This document shows, piece after piece, positions 51,253-62,135 of a DNA stretch of 64,000 nucleotides; the stretch's first letter is position 1; the number at the start of each line of letters is the position of its first letter. This DNA comes from Streptomyces sp. NBC_01351 (lineage in GTDB: Bacteria > Actinomycetota > Actinomycetes > Streptomycetales > Streptomycetaceae): positions 1,860,001-1,924,000 of the forward strand of contig NZ_CP108356.1 of the NCBI RefSeq assembly GCF_036237315.1. Direction: 5' to 3'. The notes below the pieces were generated by a model that worked only from the letters and a program-made list of their open reading frames with translations, had not been told where the DNA came from and did no database searches. A program made the translations under genes and the position numbers.

Positions 51253-52509
51253 TCACGACACCGGCCGGGAGTCCTCCCACACCGCTTCGAACTCCTCCCG
51301 GTACGTCGTGAACAGCCCGTGCTCCGAGTCCTTCGGGACGCCCCGGCCGCCGCCGCGCAGGACCAGGACCGGGGCCTCCATGCCGCGCGCGCGGCGCAGG
51401 TACGACTGGACGACCGCGATGCCGGACGACTGGCCCTCCACCAGGTAGGCCGTGAAGCGGGGGGTCTCGTCGAAGACGTGGATCTCGAAGCGCGAGGGGT
51501 CCCGCAGGCCCGCCCGCACCCGGCGGACGTGCAGGATGTTCATCTCCACCGAGCGGCTCAGCTCGCCCTTGCGCAGCCCCAGCTCCCGCTCGCGCCGCTT
51601 GACCGCGCTGCTCGCCGGGTTCAGGAACAGCAGCCGCACCCGGCAGCCGGCTTCCGTGAGCCGGACGAGTCTTCGGCCGGAGAAGTTCTGGACCAGCAGG
51701 TTGAGGCCTATGCCGATGGCGTCGAGCCGCCGCGCGCCCCCGAAGAGGTCCTCCGCCGGGAGCTGCCGCTGGAGCCGCACCCGGTCGGGGTGGACGGAGA
51801 TGACGTCGGCGTACCGGTCGCCCACCAGGTCCTCGACGGCGTCGATCGGCAGCCGGTCCGCCCGCGAGCCCGCTCCGCCGCCCAGTACCTCCAGCAGCCG
51901 CGCCGAGGCCCGTTCCGCCTGCTCCAGCACGGCCCGGGACAGCGCCCGGTTGCGGGAGACCACGTTGCGGGTGACCTCCAGCTCGTCCAGGGCCAGCTCG
52001 ATCTCTCGCCGGTCGTCGAAGTACGGCTCGAAGCAGGGCCAGTGCTGGACCATCAGCTCCCGCAACTGCGGCAGGGTCAGGAAGCTCAGCACGTTGTCGT
52101 CGGCCGGGTCGAGCAGGTAGCCCTTGCGCCGGCTGACCTCGCGCACGGCCACGGCCCGCTGCACCCACTCCTGCCCGGCGGGCCCCGCGGCGGCGACCAC
52201 CCAGTCGTCCTCGCCGTGCACCGGCTCGTAGATCGGCCGCAGCACCGCCCCGACCACCGACCGCAGCCGCTGTTCGATCAGGTTCAGCCAGATGTACGCA
52301 CGGCCCGCGCGCTGGGCCCGCGTACGGACCTCGCTCCAGGCCTCCGTGCCCCAGTCCAGCTCGGCGCCGGCCCGGGCGCTCCCGGCCGCCTGCGGGGCCA
52401 GCGACACCGCCGCGGCCGCCGCACCGCCGGGGGCCGCGCCGACGGCGTCCGCCGGACCACCCTCGTGACCGCTGTCACCAGGGGGCAGCTCCAGACCTCC
52501 CGAGCTCAC
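51253..52509 (-). CDS. SAV2148-type HEPN-domain protein
   Basis: This 418-aa protein starts SSGGLELPPGDSGHEGG and has the extended helical body of the SAV2148 HEPN family, conserved in Streptomyces. Landmarks are WIRWLNLIEQRLR-like WLNLIEQRLRSVV, then PVHGEDDWV and LSFLTLPQLRELMV, then a C-terminal NP-containing part (LLFLNPASSAVKRRE). HEPN proteins are often RNases or RNA-binding factors, but no Rx4-6H motif is obvious here. The GTG at 52509 has AGGAGG 10 bp upstream. The longer frame is rejected. Confidence 0.78.
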   Translation of the reverse strand: MSSGGLELPPGDSGHEGGPADAVGAAPGGAAAAAVSLAPQAAGSARAGAELDWGTEAWSEVRTRAQRAGRAYIWLNLIEQRLRSVVGAVLRPIYEPVHGEDDWVVAAAGPAGQEWVQRAVAVREVSRRKGYLLDPADDNVLSFLTLPQLRELMVQHWPCFEPYFDDRREIELALDELEVTRNVVSRNRALSRAVLEQAERASARLLEVLGGGAGSRADRLPIDAVEDLVGDRYADVISVHPDRVRLQRQLPAEDLFGGARRLDAIGIGLNLLVQNFSGRRLVRLTEAGCRVRLLFLNPASSAVKRRERELGLRKGELSRSVEMNILHVRRVRAGLRDPSRFEIHVFDETPRFTAYLVEGQSSGIAVVQSYLRRARGMEAPVLVLRGGGRGVPKDSEHGLFTTYREEFEAVWEDSRPVS

Positions 52510-52646
52510 CCGTGCACCGCCTCCTGCGTCTGGACGCCCGTCTCCAGTGATCACGGAAGGGTACTCCGCGCGCGCGGCCCGGTGCAGCCCGATGGCCCGT
52601 ACACCGGCTGTCCGTTGACCCATTATCCGATGCGCACACAGTCCAC

Positions 52647-52673
52647 TGACCCGCATATCAGGTCTGCGGGTCA
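52647..52673. promoter_or_regulatory. Inverted repeat upstream of glgX
   Basis: TGACCCGC (52647-52654) and GCGGGTCA (52666-52673) are a perfect 8-bp inverted repeat with an 11-bp spacer, about 113 bp before the glgX ATG. A second short pair, CCAAG (52690-52694) / CTTGG (52701-52705), follows. Both are candidate sites controlling glgX or the divergent SAV2148-type gene. Confidence 0.5.
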
Positions 52674-52785
52674 CCCGGTAGGACCCCTGCCAAGTCCCCG
52701 CTTGGTCCACCTGTTTCGGGGAAGATCTGGCAGTGACGTGGTCCATGCCGGATCAGCCGCAGCAGGACGGGAAGAGTCGTTATCC

Positions 52786-54900
<2,115 letters not shown>

Positions 54901-54942
54901 CCGGCGCCGCCCTCTCCGGCGACCGGGACCCCTCAGGCGACC

Positions 54943-56226
54943 TCAGGCGACCGGGGAGGCGGCCTCTCCGGCCGCCGGGGAGGCGGCCTGATGGGCCGGG
55001 ATGAAGGCCTTGGCGGTGTGCGTGCGGGCGGCGGGCACCCTGGTGCACAGGGAGAGCACCAGGGCGAGCGCGGTTGCCCCCACGGCCACCGCGAAGGCAC
55101 CGGAGGGCCCGTACCACTCGGCCATCCGGCCCGACAGTGCGAGGGCGAGCGCTTGCCCGGCCACCAGCGAGCTGGCCGCGAAGGCCATCGACTCGGCGAG
55201 CCGGGACGGCTCCACGTGCCTCTCGGTGAGCGCGAACGCGGTGATCAGGTGGGGTGCGACGGCCACCCCGAGCAGGGTCACGATCAGGTACAGGCCCCAC
55301 AGGCTGCCGGTGAACAGCAACGGCACGGAGAGCAACAGGGCGGCGGCAGTGGCCGTGCGCCACCGCAGCTTGAGCCCGAAGCGGGCGGGCAGCGCGCCCA
55401 GCGCGAGGCCCACCACTGCGCTGACCACGCCGTTGGCGGCGTACACGACGCCTGCCTGGCCGGGCACCCCCAACTCCCCGGTGAGGGAGGCGATCCCGGC
55501 CTGCATGGCGCCGAACATGGCCCCTTGCAGGAAGAGCGAGCCTCGGACGGAGTACACCACCCCGGCGGGCCGGGTGCGGCGCACCCCCTTCGGGCGTTCG
55601 GGCGCGGGGCCCCCGGCCGTGACGGCGGCGGTCGGGTGCAGCGCGAAGGCGGTGCCGAAGACGGCGACCAGGGCGGCCGCGCCGCCGATGGCGACGGCGG
55701 GGTGGGCGACGAGGGCGGCCATCCCGACGAGGGCGGGGCCGATCACGAACGAGACCTCGTCCATGGTGCCCTCCAGCGAGTGGACGGCGCCGACGACGCT
55801 CTCGTCGGCCTTGGCGCGGTGTGCGAGGGCGACGGAACGGGTCCGGGCGAGCGGCCCGATCAGCGGTACCGAGGCGCCGGTGACGGCGCCGACCGCGGCG
55901 AGCGGGACGGTGTCGAGTCCGCCGAGGGCACCGGCGACGAGCGCGGCGGTGGCGACGGCGTTGACGGCGGCCGCGGCGAGCACGACGGGCCGCTGTCCGT
56001 GGCGGTCGGCGAGCCGGCCCAGGACCGGTCCGAAGACCACCTGTCCGGCGGAGAGGGTGCCACCGACGATTCCGGCGGTGGCGAGGGAGCCGCTGGTCTG
56101 GGCGACCAGCAGGACGCTCCCGAACTGGGACATCGCTACGGGCAGTCGGGCGAAGAAGGAGAAGAAGGGAAGGAGGGGCCCGGTCAGGGCGATGACGTGA
56201 CGATAGGTGTTGAAGGTTCCGACCAC
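54943..56226 (-). CDS. MFS transporter
   Basis: This 427-aa inner-membrane transporter has about 12 helices. The loop 2-3 motif is RLADRHGQRPVVLAAAA (G-x-L-a-D-r-x-G-r-R), placing it in MFS. The C-terminus has a short ASPAAGEA/ASPVA repeat coded by a 15-bp direct repeat (54951-54965 and 54975-54989). Substrate is unknown; it is convergent with glgX and divergent from treY. Confidence 0.87.
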   Translation of the reverse strand: MVGTFNTYRHVIALTGPLLPFFSFFARLPVAMSQFGSVLLVAQTSGSLATAGIVGGTLSAGQVVFGPVLGRLADRHGQRPVVLAAAAVNAVATAALVAGALGGLDTVPLAAVGAVTGASVPLIGPLARTRSVALAHRAKADESVVGAVHSLEGTMDEVSFVIGPALVGMAALVAHPAVAIGGAAALVAVFGTAFALHPTAAVTAGGPAPERPKGVRRTRPAGVVYSVRGSLFLQGAMFGAMQAGIASLTGELGVPGQAGVVYAANGVVSAVVGLALGALPARFGLKLRWRTATAAALLLSVPLLFTGSLWGLYLIVTLLGVAVAPHLITAFALTERHVEPSRLAESMAFAASSLVAGQALALALSGRMAEWYGPSGAFAVAVGATALALVLSLCTRVPAARTHTAKAFIPAHQAASPAAGEAASPVA

Positions 56227-56308
56227 TTGGTCGACGCTAACCCGGCACAGTCACCCGGATGCATGGGGTAATGGCACGGAATCCGCCCGGCTGGGTACGT
56301 ACGTTCTC

Positions 56309-58582
56309 ATGAGTCAGCCGCAGTCAGACATTCAATCGGAACATGACATTCCGACAGCTGTCGCCTCCGCGTCACCAACCTCGACCTATCGGCTCCAGCT
56401 GCGGCCGGAGTTCCCCTTCGCGGCGGCCGAGGCAGCCGTACCGCACCTCGCCTCGCTCGGCGTGTCACACCTGCATCTCTCCCCCGTACTGGAGGCAGTG
56501 CCCGGCTCCGCGCACGGGTACGACGTCACCGACCACTCCCGGGTGCGGGCCGAGCTGGGCGGCGAGTCGGGGCTGCGCTCGCTGGGCGCGGCCGCCCGGG
56601 CGCACGGGCTGGGGCTGGTCCTCGACATCGTCCCGAACCACATGGCGGTACCGACGCCGCTGCGACTGAACCGGCCGCTGTGGGAGGTGCTGCGGGAGGG
56701 ACCGCACTCCCCGTACGCGCGCTGGTTCGACATCGACTGGGAGGCGGGCGGCGGGCAGGTGCTGCTGCCGGTGCTCGCCGGGCCGGCGGAGTCCTGCGAG
56801 CCGAAGGCCGACGGGGAGGTGCTGCGCTACGGGGAGCAGGAGTTCCCGCTGCGGGAGGGGTCCGCCGGGCTGGATCCGGCCGGGCTGGCGGCCGCGCAGT
56901 GGTACCGGCCGGCCTGGTGGCGGGAGGCCCGCACCTCGCTCAACTACCGCCGCTTCTTCACCATTTCGGAACTCATCGGGGTCCGGGTGGAGGACCCGGA
57001 GGTGTTCACGGCCACCCACGCGAAGGTGCTGGAGCTGGTCCGGGACGGGGTGGTGGAGGGCCTGCGGATCGACCACGTCGACGGGCTGGCGGACCCGGAG
57101 GGGTACCTGCGGAGACTGCGGGCCGCCGTGGGCGAGGGCTGCTGGGTGGTGGTGGAGAAGATCCTGGCCCGCGACGAACGGCTGCCTTCCGGGTGGCCGG
57201 TGGCGGGGACCACCGGGTACGACGCGCTGCACCGGGTGGACGGGGTACTCACCGACCCGGCGGGCGCGGCCGAACTGGCGGTTCGGTACGAGGAGTTGAC
57301 CGCCACCCCTTCCTGGGAGCGAACGGCCGAGGCGTGCGCGCGGCAGGTGCTGACCCGCGACCTGGCCGCCGAGCTGGCGGCGCTGGAACGCCGGGCCGGG
57401 CCCGAGCTGTCCGGTGCGGTACGGGAGTTGCTCGTGGCCTACCCCGTCTACCGGCCGTACCCCGGCGAGCCGGAGCCGGCCCCCGAGGCCCGGGAGCGGG
57501 CCGCCGCGGTGGTGGGTGCGGGCGCGGTGGACGGCGTACGGGAGCTGCTCCTGCGGGACCCCGCCTTCGCGGCCCGCTTCGCCCAGACCTCGGCGGCCCT
57601 GCGCGCCAAGTCCCTTGAGGACCGGGCCTTCTACCGGTACGCGCCGCTGCTGTCGGCGACCGAGGTCGGTGGGGATCCCGGGCGGCCGGCGGTGCCGGTG
57701 GCGGAGTTCCACGCGTACTGCGCCGCGCTGGAGCGGGACTGGCCGCGCTCGGGGACGGTGCTGTCCACGCACGACACCAAACGCAGTGCGGACGTCCGCG
57801 CCCGGATCTCGGTGCTGTCCCAGGCCCCGGACGCGATGGGCCCGCTCGGCGGCGGACCGGACGCGCAGCTGGCGTGGGTGGCCCGGCAGACCGCGGTGGG
57901 GCTCGGCCCGGTGGCCGGTGCGGCGCCCCGGCTGGCCGGGGCCCTGCTCAAGGCGGTCCGCGAGGCCGCGCTGCACACCAGCTGGACCGAGCGGGACCAG
58001 GCCTACGAGGCGGGGGTCGCGGGATACGCCCCGGACGGCGTGGACCTCCCGCCGGAGCTGGCGGAGGCGGCGCGCGCCAATCTGCTGGGCATGACGCTGC
58101 TGCACCTGGCGATGCCGGGGGTGCCGGAGGTCTACCAGGGCGCGGAGACCGAGTACCGGGCGCTGGTCGACCCCGACAACCGGAGTCCGGCCGTCTTCCC
58201 GCGGGAGGCGCTGGCCCGGCTCGACGCGGGGGCCGCCGCGGAGGGGCCGGCCGAGGAGAAGCTCGCCCTGACGGCCGCCCTGCTGCGGCTGCGCCGGGAC
58301 CGCCCTGAGCTCTTCACCGGCTACCGCCCGCTGGAGGCCCGCGGCCCGGCGGCGGAACACTGCCTGGCCTTCGCCCGCTCCGACCGCCTCGTGGTGGTGG
58401 CCACGCGTCTCTCGCACCGGCTCGCGGGGGCGGGGGGCTGGCGCGGCACCGTACTGGCCCTGCCGGCCGGTCGGTGGTCCCCGGCGGTGGACGGCGCCGG
58501 GCCCCCGCCGTACGCCGGCGAGGCGGCCCTCGCCGAACTACTGGCCGCCCGCCCCGTGGCCCTCCTGATCCGCGAGGAGTAG
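56309..58582 (+). CDS. treY: Malto-oligosyltrehalose synthase
   Basis: This 757-aa GH13 enzyme turns the reducing end of maltodextrins into a trehalose unit. Catalytic residues: D in LRIDHVDGLADPEGY, E in VVVEKILARDERLPSG and D in STHDTKRSADVRARI. The TreY-specific C-terminus has GVPEVYQGAETEYRALVDPDN. Length is normal. The ATG at 56309 (MSQPQSDIQSE) has no SD, and it could be leaderless. Product goes to TreZ. Confidence 0.94.
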   Translation: MSQPQSDIQSEHDIPTAVASASPTSTYRLQLRPEFPFAAAEAAVPHLASLGVSHLHLSPVLEAVPGSAHGYDVTDHSRVRAELGGESGLRSLGAAARAHGLGLVLDIVPNHMAVPTPLRLNRPLWEVLREGPHSPYARWFDIDWEAGGGQVLLPVLAGPAESCEPKADGEVLRYGEQEFPLREGSAGLDPAGLAAAQWYRPAWWREARTSLNYRRFFTISELIGVRVEDPEVFTATHAKVLELVRDGVVEGLRIDHVDGLADPEGYLRRLRAAVGEGCWVVVEKILARDERLPSGWPVAGTTGYDALHRVDGVLTDPAGAAELAVRYEELTATPSWERTAEACARQVLTRDLAAELAALERRAGPELSGAVRELLVAYPVYRPYPGEPEPAPEARERAAAVVGAGAVDGVRELLLRDPAFAARFAQTSAALRAKSLEDRAFYRYAPLLSATEVGGDPGRPAVPVAEFHAYCAALERDWPRSGTVLSTHDTKRSADVRARISVLSQAPDAMGPLGGGPDAQLAWVARQTAVGLGPVAGAAPRLAGALLKAVREAALHTSWTERDQAYEAGVAGYAPDGVDLPPELAEAARANLLGMTLLHLAMPGVPEVYQGAETEYRALVDPDNRSPAVFPREALARLDAGAAAEGPAEEKLALTAALLRLRRDRPELFTGYRPLEARGPAAEHCLAFARSDRLVVVATRLSHRLAGAGGWRGTVLALPAGRWSPAVDGAGPPPYAGEAALAELLAARPVALLIREE

Positions 58583-58946
58583 CCCCGCCCCTCCCGGGGC
58601 TCCGCCCCGGACCCCGCGCCTCAAACGCCGGCGGGGCTGGATGTGGCCGGGTCAGCCTGCATGTGCGCGCAGCGCAAGCCTTGCGCCCGGGCGGGCTGGA
58701 TTGCCCCGAGGGCAATTTCAGCCCCTCCGGCGTTTGAGGAGCGGGGGTCCGGGGGCGGAGCCCCCGGCAGCGCCGCAGCACCCTCCAGCGGCGCGGGCCT
58801 GGGCGGAGCCCAGGGTGCCGCGCAGCGGCACTTTCAGCCCCGCCGGCGATGGAGGCGCGGCGGGCCGGGCCCCGGTAGTGGCGGAGCCCGCGCTGGTCAG
58901 GGGGAAATCACCGCCCCGGGAGCAGTAGCCGGCCGCCCCGGCGGGC
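58583..58946. repeat. Mosaic GC-rich intergenic repeat block (copy 3)
   Basis: This 364-bp non-coding region starts with an AGCCCC...GGGGCTCCGCCCCGG hairpin after treY. It contains CTCAAACGCCGGCGGGGCTGG, the inverted arm TCCGGCGTTTGAGGAGCG, and the hairpin TTGCCC-CGA-GGGCAA (58701-58715). A GGGCGGAGCCCAGGGTGCCG module as in copy 2 follows. The right end holds the promoter side of the M14 peptidase gene. Confidence 0.82.
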
Positions 58947-60224
58947 ATGGCATCACTTGTGACCCTCCTCCGCGACACCCGCTACCCCACACCGCACGAA
59001 CTCGCCCTGACCGCCCGCGCCCTCGCGGACGAGCACCCCGCCCACGCCCGGCTCCGCCAGGCCGGTACCTCCCGCGCCGGGCAGCCCCTCTGGGTGCTCT
59101 CCCTCGCACCGACGGGTCGCGACACCGGCCGCAACGTGCTCGTGGTCGCCGGAGCGCACGCCAACGAGCCCGTCGGCGGGGCCACCGCCCTCGCCCTGGC
59201 CCGGCGGCTGCTCCGCGACCCCGCGCCCCGGGCCGGCTGTGGGTGGCACTTCCTGCTCTGCGCCGACCCCGACGGAGCCGACCTGCACCGCACGCCCCGC
59301 CCGTACTCGCTCCTCGACTACCACCGCAGCTTCTACCGGCCCCCCGGGCCCGAACAGCCCGAGTGGGCGCCGTCCCTCCTGCCCCCGGACCGGCTGCCGC
59401 CCGAGACCCTCGCCCTGACCGCGCTCATCGACGAGCTCCGCCCCGTCCTCCAGGTCTCCCTGCACGCGACCGACCTCGGGGGTTCCTGGGTGCAGCTCAC
59501 CCGGGACATACCCGGCCTCGCCGAGCCCTTCGGCAAATCGGCCGCCGAGCTGCGCATCCCGGTGGAGAACGGGGCCTCTGACGCCGCCGGCTGGCCCTCC
59601 CCCGGGCCCGGGATCTTCGTCATCCCGGAGCCGGGGAGCGAGGCCGCCGGGGCCTTCCATCCGGAGGACACCCGGCTCAGCACCTGGTACCACGCACACC
59701 GGTACGCCGGCACCACCGCCATCGTCGAAGTCCCCATGTGGGCCTCCGACCTGGTGGACGACCCCGCCCCGCACCCCGACCCGCGCGGCGCCCTGCGGAT
59801 GCTGGCCGGCCGGCTCACCGCGGACGCCTCGCTCGTCGCCCGGATACGGGACGGAGCCACCGCCGGGCCGGACCCCACCGCCGCGCCCCTGCTGCGCGCC
59901 GTGGACTGGACGCTGGCGCTGATCCCCCGGATCACCGTCGAGTGGACCGGCGCCGGCGCTCCCCCGGAGGCCACGGCGGCGTACATCGCCAGCATCGACG
60001 CCTTCGGGCGGCGCCTGTCGCTGCGCGCCGCCTCGATGCTGCTGCGGGTGCTGCGTGCGCAGGGCCATCCGGCGGCGCCCGGGCTGGACCGGCTCGTCAC
60101 GGGGTGGTGCGAGGAGTTCTCGGCCCGCTTCGGGGCCCGCTGGGTGCCGGTGGCCACCCAGGTGGAGCACCAGTCCCGTACCGTCCTGGCGACGTACGGA
60201 CGCCTCGCGGCGGCCGGGCGGTAG
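58947..60224 (+). CDS. M14-family zinc carboxypeptidase-like protein
   Basis: This 425-aa protein has the M14 zinc site: H and E in VVAGAHANEPVGG (HxxE) and the third ligand in LQVSLHATDLGGSW. The catalytic Glu is in TAIVEVPMWASDL. There is no signal peptide, so it may act in the cytosol, for instance on peptidoglycan-derived peptides or small amides. The C-terminal 150 residues are helical and unassigned. Confidence 0.85.
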   Translation: MASLVTLLRDTRYPTPHELALTARALADEHPAHARLRQAGTSRAGQPLWVLSLAPTGRDTGRNVLVVAGAHANEPVGGATALALARRLLRDPAPRAGCGWHFLLCADPDGADLHRTPRPYSLLDYHRSFYRPPGPEQPEWAPSLLPPDRLPPETLALTALIDELRPVLQVSLHATDLGGSWVQLTRDIPGLAEPFGKSAAELRIPVENGASDAAGWPSPGPGIFVIPEPGSEAAGAFHPEDTRLSTWYHAHRYAGTTAIVEVPMWASDLVDDPAPHPDPRGALRMLAGRLTADASLVARIRDGATAGPDPTAAPLLRAVDWTLALIPRITVEWTGAGAPPEATAAYIASIDAFGRRLSLRAASMLLRVLRAQGHPAAPGLDRLVTGWCEEFSARFGARWVPVATQVEHQSRTVLATYGRLAAAGR

Positions 60225-60230
60225 CCCGGG

Positions 60231-60794
60231 TCAGGCTCCGGCTCCGGGGTCCACGGGCAGGGCGTACCGGCGCTTCGGGGCGCCGGTGGCGCCGAGCCGG
60301 TCGTAGAAGCGGATCGCGCCCTCGTTCCATTCGGGGGTCTGCCATTCGACGTGGTCGAGGCCCTGCTCGCGGGCGAGGCCCGCCACCGCGTCCATCAGCG
60401 CGGCCCCGAGGCCGTGGCCGCGGGCGTCCTGCGCGAGGTAGAGGCAGTCCATGTGGAGGTAGTGCCGGGCGTCCCAGAAGGAGAACTCGGCCGAGCAGGC
60501 CGCGTATCCGACGACCTCGCCGTCCGGGGTCTCGGCCAGGAGCACCCACAGTCCCCCAGCCGCCTCCCCCAGACTCCGTCCGGGGGGACCCCCAGGTGCT
60601 CCCAGGGAGTCCTCGGCGAAGAGCTGCGGGCCGAGCCGCTCGGCGAGTCCCGGCGGGCGCGGCGCGGACTTCTCGTAGGCGATGTGCTCGTGCACGAGTT
60701 CGACGAGGCGCGGCAGATCCCCGGCGAGGGCGCGCCGGACGACGGGGGTGGTGTGTTCCGGTTCCACGGGTTGCATGTCTTCCATGGGTTCCAT
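60231..60794 (-). CDS. GNAT-family N-acetyltransferase
   Basis: This 187-aa protein has the GNAT acetyl-CoA loop HMDCLYLAQDARGHGLGAAL with Q/R-x-x-G-x-G/A and the C-terminal NEGAIRFYDRLGATG. Substrate is unknown. The start is unclear: three in-frame ATGs at 60794, 60785 and 60776 are spaced by 9 bp in a short ATGGAACCC-like repeat. The stop is 6 bp from the M14 peptidase stop. Confidence 0.85.
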   Translation of the reverse strand: MEPMEDMQPVEPEHTTPVVRRALAGDLPRLVELVHEHIAYEKSAPRPPGLAERLGPQLFAEDSLGAPGGPPGRSLGEAAGGLWVLLAETPDGEVVGYAACSAEFSFWDARHYLHMDCLYLAQDARGHGLGAALMDAVAGLAREQGLDHVEWQTPEWNEGAIRFYDRLGATGAPKRRYALPVDPGAGA

Positions 60795-60839
60795 GCTCCG
60801 CTGTGGCCCCGCCCCACCGGCCACCGGCCCGCCGCCGGT

Positions 60840-61448
60840 TCAGGGACTGCCGTTGGTCAGGAGCAGGTAGCCGACCCGATCGCGGTGGACGAACGTGGCC
60901 GTGTCGCAGTCCCCGCCGTCGAAGTACACCGGCCGCAGCGGCTCTTCGCCGCTGAAGTAGCCGGTGGAGCGCAGGAAGTCGGGTGCTACCGAGGCGAACC
61001 GCCACGTCGAGGCGTCCGGGCCCAGCAGTCGGCGGGCGAAATCGCGCACCAGCCGTTCGGCGTCCGCCACCGCGAGGTGCCTGTCGTAGGGGCTGAAGGC
61101 CTCGCAGAGCATCCACCGCAGCCGTGCCGTGAACCCCATGCGGTCGAGTGGGCCGATGGTCGCGAGGAATCCCTCGCGCACCAGCGGGCGCTCCGGGGGG
61201 AGCCCGCCGAAGTCGTCGGACAGGTTGTACCAGTCGCGTCGGCGGTCGGCGGCGAGCATCATCTGCTCGAACGGAGTGCTGCGCAGGAAGTCATGGAGGA
61301 CCGCCTGCCGGTTCTCCTCCGTGACGGGGACGTCGACGGCGAGCTTGAGCAGCAGCGTGTTGCTGTTCATCGTGCGGTCCACGGCCGACAGGAAGCCGTC
61401 GACGGCCGGGTGCTCAAGATCGTCGGACAGGTCGGTGAAGTTCGGCAC
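60840..61448 (-). CDS. Protein of unknown function
   Basis: This 202-aa soluble protein reads MPNFTDLSDDLEHPAVDGF at the start and DTATFVHRDRVGYLLLTNG at the end. It has no motif I recognise, no signal peptide and no membrane helix. The GTG at 61448 has AGGGAG 8 bp upstream, and the gene begins 12 bp after the stop of the FHA gene, so they form an operon and may act together. Confidence 0.7.
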   Translation of the reverse strand: MPNFTDLSDDLEHPAVDGFLSAVDRTMNSNTLLLKLAVDVPVTEENRQAVLHDFLRSTPFEQMMLAADRRRDWYNLSDDFGGLPPERPLVREGFLATIGPLDRMGFTARLRWMLCEAFSPYDRHLAVADAERLVRDFARRLLGPDASTWRFASVAPDFLRSTGYFSGEEPLRPVYFDGGDCDTATFVHRDRVGYLLLTNGSP

Positions 61449-61460
61449 CCAGGGCGCTCC

Positions 61461-62024
61461 CTAGCCCGCCGAGAGGCGGAAGCTCATCTTCCCGAAGCTG
61501 ATCTGGTCCCCCTCGCGGACCACCGCCGAGCCCGTGACCCGCTGCCCGTTGACCGTGGTCCCGTTGGTCGAGCCCAGGTCCTTCAGCACCCACGCCCCGT
61601 CCCGCGTGCGGAGTTCCGCGTGCACCCGGGACACCGTCTCGTGGGTGAGCCGCAGCCCGTTCCCCGGGTCGCGGCCGATCCGCAGGGCCCCCGAGCTCGG
61701 GTGCGGGAGCAGCAGTTTGGGCAGCTTCTCGGCCGCCCAGGCGCGGCGGACGCCGACGCTGACGGCGGAGACCCGGCCGACCCAGCCGAACAGCCGACGG
61801 GTCCAGGAGTTTTCGGGGGTGTCGCGGGGCCCCAGGTCGGCGGTGAGGACGGCGAGGTCCTCGGAGCGGCGGGCGGCCAGCGCGAGTTCGATCCGGCGCA
61901 CGAGGGTGTCGTGCGACAGCATGCCGGCGGCCGCGCCCTCGCGGAGCTGGTCCAGGGCCCAGTCGCGCTCGGCATCGGACAGCCGCGGCACCGGGTAGGC
62001 GGAGAACTCGAAACTCGACGTCAC
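61461..62024 (-). CDS. DUF1707 plus FHA-domain protein
   Basis: This 187-aa protein begins with a DUF1707/SHOCT-like helical segment (YPVPRLSDAERDWALDQLRE, then RIELALAARRSEDLAVLTADL). It ends in an FHA phosphothreonine-binding domain (IGRDPGNGLRL, VSRVHAEL, DLGSTNGTTVNG). It would read a Ser/Thr kinase signal; no kinase is adjacent. The GTG at 62024 is chosen because the DUF1707 segment begins just after. It is upstream of the unknown gene in the same operon. Confidence 0.85.
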   Translation of the reverse strand: MTSSFEFSAYPVPRLSDAERDWALDQLREGAAAGMLSHDTLVRRIELALAARRSEDLAVLTADLGPRDTPENSWTRRLFGWVGRVSAVSVGVRRAWAAEKLPKLLLPHPSSGALRIGRDPGNGLRLTHETVSRVHAELRTRDGAWVLKDLGSTNGTTVNGQRVTGSAVVREGDQISFGKMSFRLSAG

Positions 62025-62135
62025 AGGGTGATTGTCGGCCCGTCGGGGGCGGAGTGTCCAGAACTCCCCCGCCGCGCCGGGAATGATGGGCAGGATACGC
62101 ATGCTGGACACCGCCGGAGACGAGGGGACCCGTCC

